64,000 nucleotides of DNA from Catalinimonas alkaloidigena (GTDB lineage: Bacteria; Bacteroidota; Bacteroidia; Cytophagales; Flexibacteraceae), in the NCBI RefSeq assembly GCF_900100765.1, contig NZ_FNFO01000004.1, forward strand, positions 1-64,000, given 5' to 3'. Each line of letters starts with the position of its first letter. The stretch's first letter is position 1. Under the pieces are notes generated by a model. It did not search any database. It had not been told where the DNA came from and worked only from the letters and a program-made list of their open reading frames with translations. The position numbers and the translations under genes are program-made. Of the stretch, positions 62,401 to 64,000 are shown piece by piece.

Positions 62401-62488
62401 CGCTACGCGATTGCGCGTGCAAGGGCCCCACCCAAGGAAGCAGCAACAACAAGGCTCCTACTACCTGAACTAGTAGCTTTTTTTGCAT
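59423..62488 (-). CDS. SusC/RagA family TonB-dependent transporter (locus 2)
   Basis: A 1021-residue SusC-type receptor. The ATG at 62488 (or 62491) precedes a signal peptide (LVQVVGALLLLLPWVGPLHAQ). A carboxypeptidase-like domain (VSGTVTDASTQDPLPGVSVL), plug (VVVTSFGREQKRRELGYAVQ; GPSAAALYGIDAANGAIVIT) and barrel follow, ending PPPIAFAAGLRASF. No STN domain. No carbohydrate-active enzyme is encoded with it in this window, so the imported ligand is open. The operon is SusC-SusD only, closed by the terminator at 57846-57873. Confidence 0.93.
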   Translation of the reverse strand: MQKKLLVQVVGALLLLLPWVGPLHAQSRSVSGTVTDASTQDPLPGVSVLVKGTTIGTITDINGKYVLSVPPDVSTLTFSYVSYVTTEQEIGARSVIDVTLEEDTKVLQEVVVTSFGREQKRRELGYAVQEVEGKQLAETVRPNMVDALQGRIAGVQVGSTSGSPGSSSSIIIRGGTSLDGNNQPLFVVDGIPVDNTTLREGYLLNDGANRGGDYSNRIADLDPNDIESVTVLKGPSAAALYGIDAANGAIVITTKKGKAGQMAVNYNNNFRFERITRFPDRLETYNTGVGDSTYNGTLQRWGAPIPAGTQTYDNLENFFQTGFMQTHNLSVSGGSERVNFVLSGNLLDQQGSIPETGYQRKSIRANVGAQLSSKLNVTTSANYLRTDVERASKGDASLLQYALIWPSTDDMRNWQNSNGTLRRVYEDGDDTFDNPYFSVNKNQVGDGTDRLLLNGSVSYDPLSWLNLTGRIGADVYSTFGYTYLDPQSFQSFPNRSQASAVNGLMSEYNIQSHLVNSFLMLNLHKSFGDVSTSLTLGNNLENRTYRVDSWYAEDIQVPGLYSINNTDQNTREIATKGYRRKLVGLFGEFKADYRNLLFLTLTGRNDWSSTLPPQNNSFFYPSVSLGFVFSDAFQIGGPLSFGKVRASFAQVGKDAPAHQTQPALSAFTRTGGGFYVGFYGPNSNIKPETTVSYEAGLELRFFQNRLGIDATYYNVSSRDQIVQPRLSYASGYILQLVNAGEIQNQGVELLVTATPVKKGTFTWDATANFALNRNKVVALPGNFEEFYLSDTWLNGNARAGYVPGQSFYSITGNSFQRNENGELLIGENGYPIEETGFIEIGNRQPDFTLGLTNRLNWKDFTLSFLFDIRKGGDVFNATNRLLTFYGLSERTANRGEMVVFDGVLEDGSRNTQEVPLDQTYYQSSARGYNESLFIEKDINWLRLRDVSLAYQLPSALFSKTFVKSLSINLTGTNLWLWSNYSGGDPDVNGLNASARGSGAIGFDYFSVPPPIAFAAGLRASF

Positions 62489-62491
62489 CAT

Positions 62492-62799
62492 GAAGAATTG
62501 ATTTGTTGGGAGTAAAAAAATGGTGGATGCGCTAAGGTATAGGCCAACCGCTAGATAAAAAACACTTTCGGACAGATACTGCCCGAAGGTCGTTAACATT
62601 TACCCAGCAAAATCCTCCTAAAACCAAATAAACACAAAGTACAACGCGGGTTTCTTGAAATTTCATCAAGAACCACCTACTTCCCTCCCAAGCGAGGCAC
62701 AAGACCCGCGTACGACACCGAGGCCGCTCACAGGTCGACAAAGAATGATCAGAAAAATGCTCCGGAAGAGCGGCCGCCCGTATCGGTGATGTGCAGGGC
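62492..62799. other. Intergenic region upstream of the locus 2 SusC gene
   Basis: Roughly 300 bp with the promoter of the SusC gene expected; AT-rich from 62500 to 62660. No exact TAnnTTTG was found and no gene is supported. Confidence 0.45.
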
Positions 62800-64000
62800 T
62801 CAGGCCTGGGTCAACGTCGGCGCTTTCCGCTCGTACTTGCGTTTGCGCCAGAAATAGCGCCCCACCCCAAACAGCACCAGCAGCGCCAGCGGTGCCACAA
62901 GGTTGAGCAGTTGCCACTGCACCCGTTCCTGCTCGATGCGGGGTGCATCCAGCGGGCGGAGGGCAATCTCTTTGTTGCGCGCCAGCACCACGCCGTCTTC
63001 GTCCAGCATGTATTCCAGCGCGTTCATGATGAAATCGCGGTTCGAAAAGGTCAGGCCCGACACCCGGTCGAAGCCAAGCGGAAATGCGTCGGTCCGGTCG
63101 CGGTTCACTTCGTTGCGGGGCAAATCGCCGTCGGAGACGATCAGCACCTGGGAAGGTTCGTTCTGCTCCCGGAACTCGAACGTCTTGACCGTGACCGGCG
63201 AAAGGCGGTTGGTGTAGAGGGATTGGAAGCGCCCTTCGAGCAGGTACGCGACGGCCTGCGGTCCCGCCTGGAACTGCTCCCGCTGAGGTTGCAACCGGGC
63301 CTCGTTGAAGTTGACCCGCGCGGGCGACGGCCGAATCCGCGAGTACTGCGAGGTGAACATCAGGGGCGTTTTGGTGATGCCGTCGGCCTTGACCGTGTCG
63401 ATGGTACTGACAAAGCGGAGGTACACCGCATCGAGGTTTTTGGTGATGGGGTGGTCGGCAAACTGGTTGGCCAGCGGGAAGAACCACCACGGCATCGGGC
63501 GCATTTGTGGTTGGTCGCCCATGTAGCCGACGAACATCGGGATGTAGGCGGCATTCAGGTCCTGAATCAGGTCGGGGTTGATCCGCACGCCCCACTTGAA
63601 AAACAGGTCGAGCAGGTTGAGTTCCAGCGGAAAGGCCACCGTCCCATCCGGCCCGATGCTATCGAGCTCGATTGCCAGCGGATCGACGAAGAACAATGCC
63701 CGGCCTCCGTTCACCACAAACTGGTCGATCTTGAACTTGTCGGGTTCGCTAAAGGCCGAATCGGGCTTCGCGACGATGATGGCGTCGAACCCCTCCAGGC
63801 TCACCTGCTGGTCGAGGTCCACCTTCTGCACGTCGTAGATGCGCTGGAGGTCCTGCGTCAGGCTGTAGGTCTCGTAATCGTCCAATTCACCATGCTTCCG
63901 GATCAGGCCGATCTTCCGCCGCTGCGTCAGGGTCGCCCGCTGGATGGCCGACGCGAGGCGGTACTCCACCCCTTCCACCGACTGGTTCAGACGGGCTTCC
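62800..64000 (-). CDS. gldG: Gliding motility ABC-type protein GldG, C-terminal part (cut by window edge)
   Basis: The frame is open to the right edge, so the N-terminus lies outside the window; the in-frame GTG near 63978 is not the start. At least 400 residues are visible. They match the GldG/ABC-type_uncharacterised family: IGLIRKHGELDDYETYSLTQ, FDAIIVAKPDSAFSEPDKFK, VNGGRALFFVDPLAIELDSI and VSDGDLPRNEV. A C-terminal helix (LLNLVAPLALLVLFGVGRYF) anchors it, followed by a basic tail. GldG acts with GldA and GldF in gliding motility of Bacteroidota, fitting the many T9SS cargoes here. Confidence 0.88.
   Translation of the reverse strand, partial: EARLNQSVEGVEYRLASAIQRATLTQRRKIGLIRKHGELDDYETYSLTQDLQRIYDVQKVDLDQQVSLEGFDAIIVAKPDSAFSEPDKFKIDQFVVNGGRALFFVDPLAIELDSIGPDGTVAFPLELNLLDLFFKWGVRINPDLIQDLNAAYIPMFVGYMGDQPQMRPMPWWFFPLANQFADHPITKNLDAVYLRFVSTIDTVKADGITKTPLMFTSQYSRIRPSPARVNFNEARLQPQREQFQAGPQAVAYLLEGRFQSLYTNRLSPVTVKTFEFREQNEPSQVLIVSDGDLPRNEVNRDRTDAFPLGFDRVSGLTFSNRDFIMNALEYMLDEDGVVLARNKEIALRPLDAPRIEQERVQWQLLNLVAPLALLVLFGVGRYFWRKRKYERKAPTLTQA

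Noticed and set aside
60587-62473. 628-codon plus-strand open frame opposite the SusC gene of locus 2
   Set aside because: The same antisense effect; the minus-strand frame has signal peptide, plug and barrel motifs.

Overview
The window comes from a gliding member of the Bacteroidota, probably a GC-rich Cytophagales-like lineage. The evidence is two SusC/SusD outer-membrane pairs, several proteins ending in a type IX secretion (T9SS) sorting domain, surface-type lipoproteins, the gliding ABC-transporter component GldG at the right edge, and promoters of the TAnnTTTG type. Most genes are GC-rich. Two islands are clearly AT-richer: about 3.75-4.92 kb, and the LRR-ROC-COR gene at 14.1-17.0 kb. 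Both look acquired.

Layout. 0.4-2.9 kb: a secreted esterase-like hydrolase and a DUF1593 nucleoside-hydrolase-like protein. 3-5 kb: a DUF6090 protein, an AT-rich membrane protein and a frameshifted HEAT-like gene. 5-10.7 kb: a prolyl-oligopeptidase-type peptidase, a duplicated-domain T9SS protein and a class V aminotransferase-fold enzyme. 10.8-13.8 kb: an FtsX-type permease with its PadR regulator; a second such pair lies at 46.1-49.1 kb. 14.1-17.0 kb: an LRR-ROC-COR GTPase followed out of frame by a TIR domain, between two copies of an ~88 bp palindromic repeat. 17-22.3 kb: thioredoxin, a sigma factor, GlcG/HbpS, a PAS protein and a T9SS pectate lyase. 22.6-30.6 kb: a polysaccharide-utilisation locus (SusC, SusD, LamG lipoprotein, PF10091 glycoside hydrolase). 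Divergent from it, 31.2-33.9 kb carries the last two steps of oxidative pentose catabolism (2-keto-3-deoxypentonate dehydratase and 2-oxoglutarate semialdehyde dehydrogenase). 34-39.3 kb: a rearranged ebo cluster (eboA, LOG-family gene, eboB, methyltransferase, eboC) with a DUF2628 gene and an AlkB-like oxygenase. 39.6-44.1 kb: a lipoprotein, a T9SS protein, and an AraC/DinB/cupin/SDR group. 44.1-45.9 kb: a sigma factor overlapping a protein that joins an anti-sigma-like head to a CPBP intramembrane protease. 49.1-54.0 kb: two paralogous secreted subtilase-fold proteases. 54.5-57.8 kb: DUF2339 and DMT membrane proteins. 57.9-62.5 kb: a second SusC/SusD pair. 62.8-64.0 kb: gldG, cut by the window edge.

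The most interesting candidates are the split ROC-COR/TIR gene in its repeat-flanked island (a possible immune-type sensor-effector), the putative self-processing anti-sigma/CPBP fusion, the paired subtilases in which Glu replaces the catalytic His, and the mosaic ebo cluster. No rRNA, tRNA or CRISPR array was recognised. All functional calls are by eye from motifs and neighbourhood; no database search was possible.
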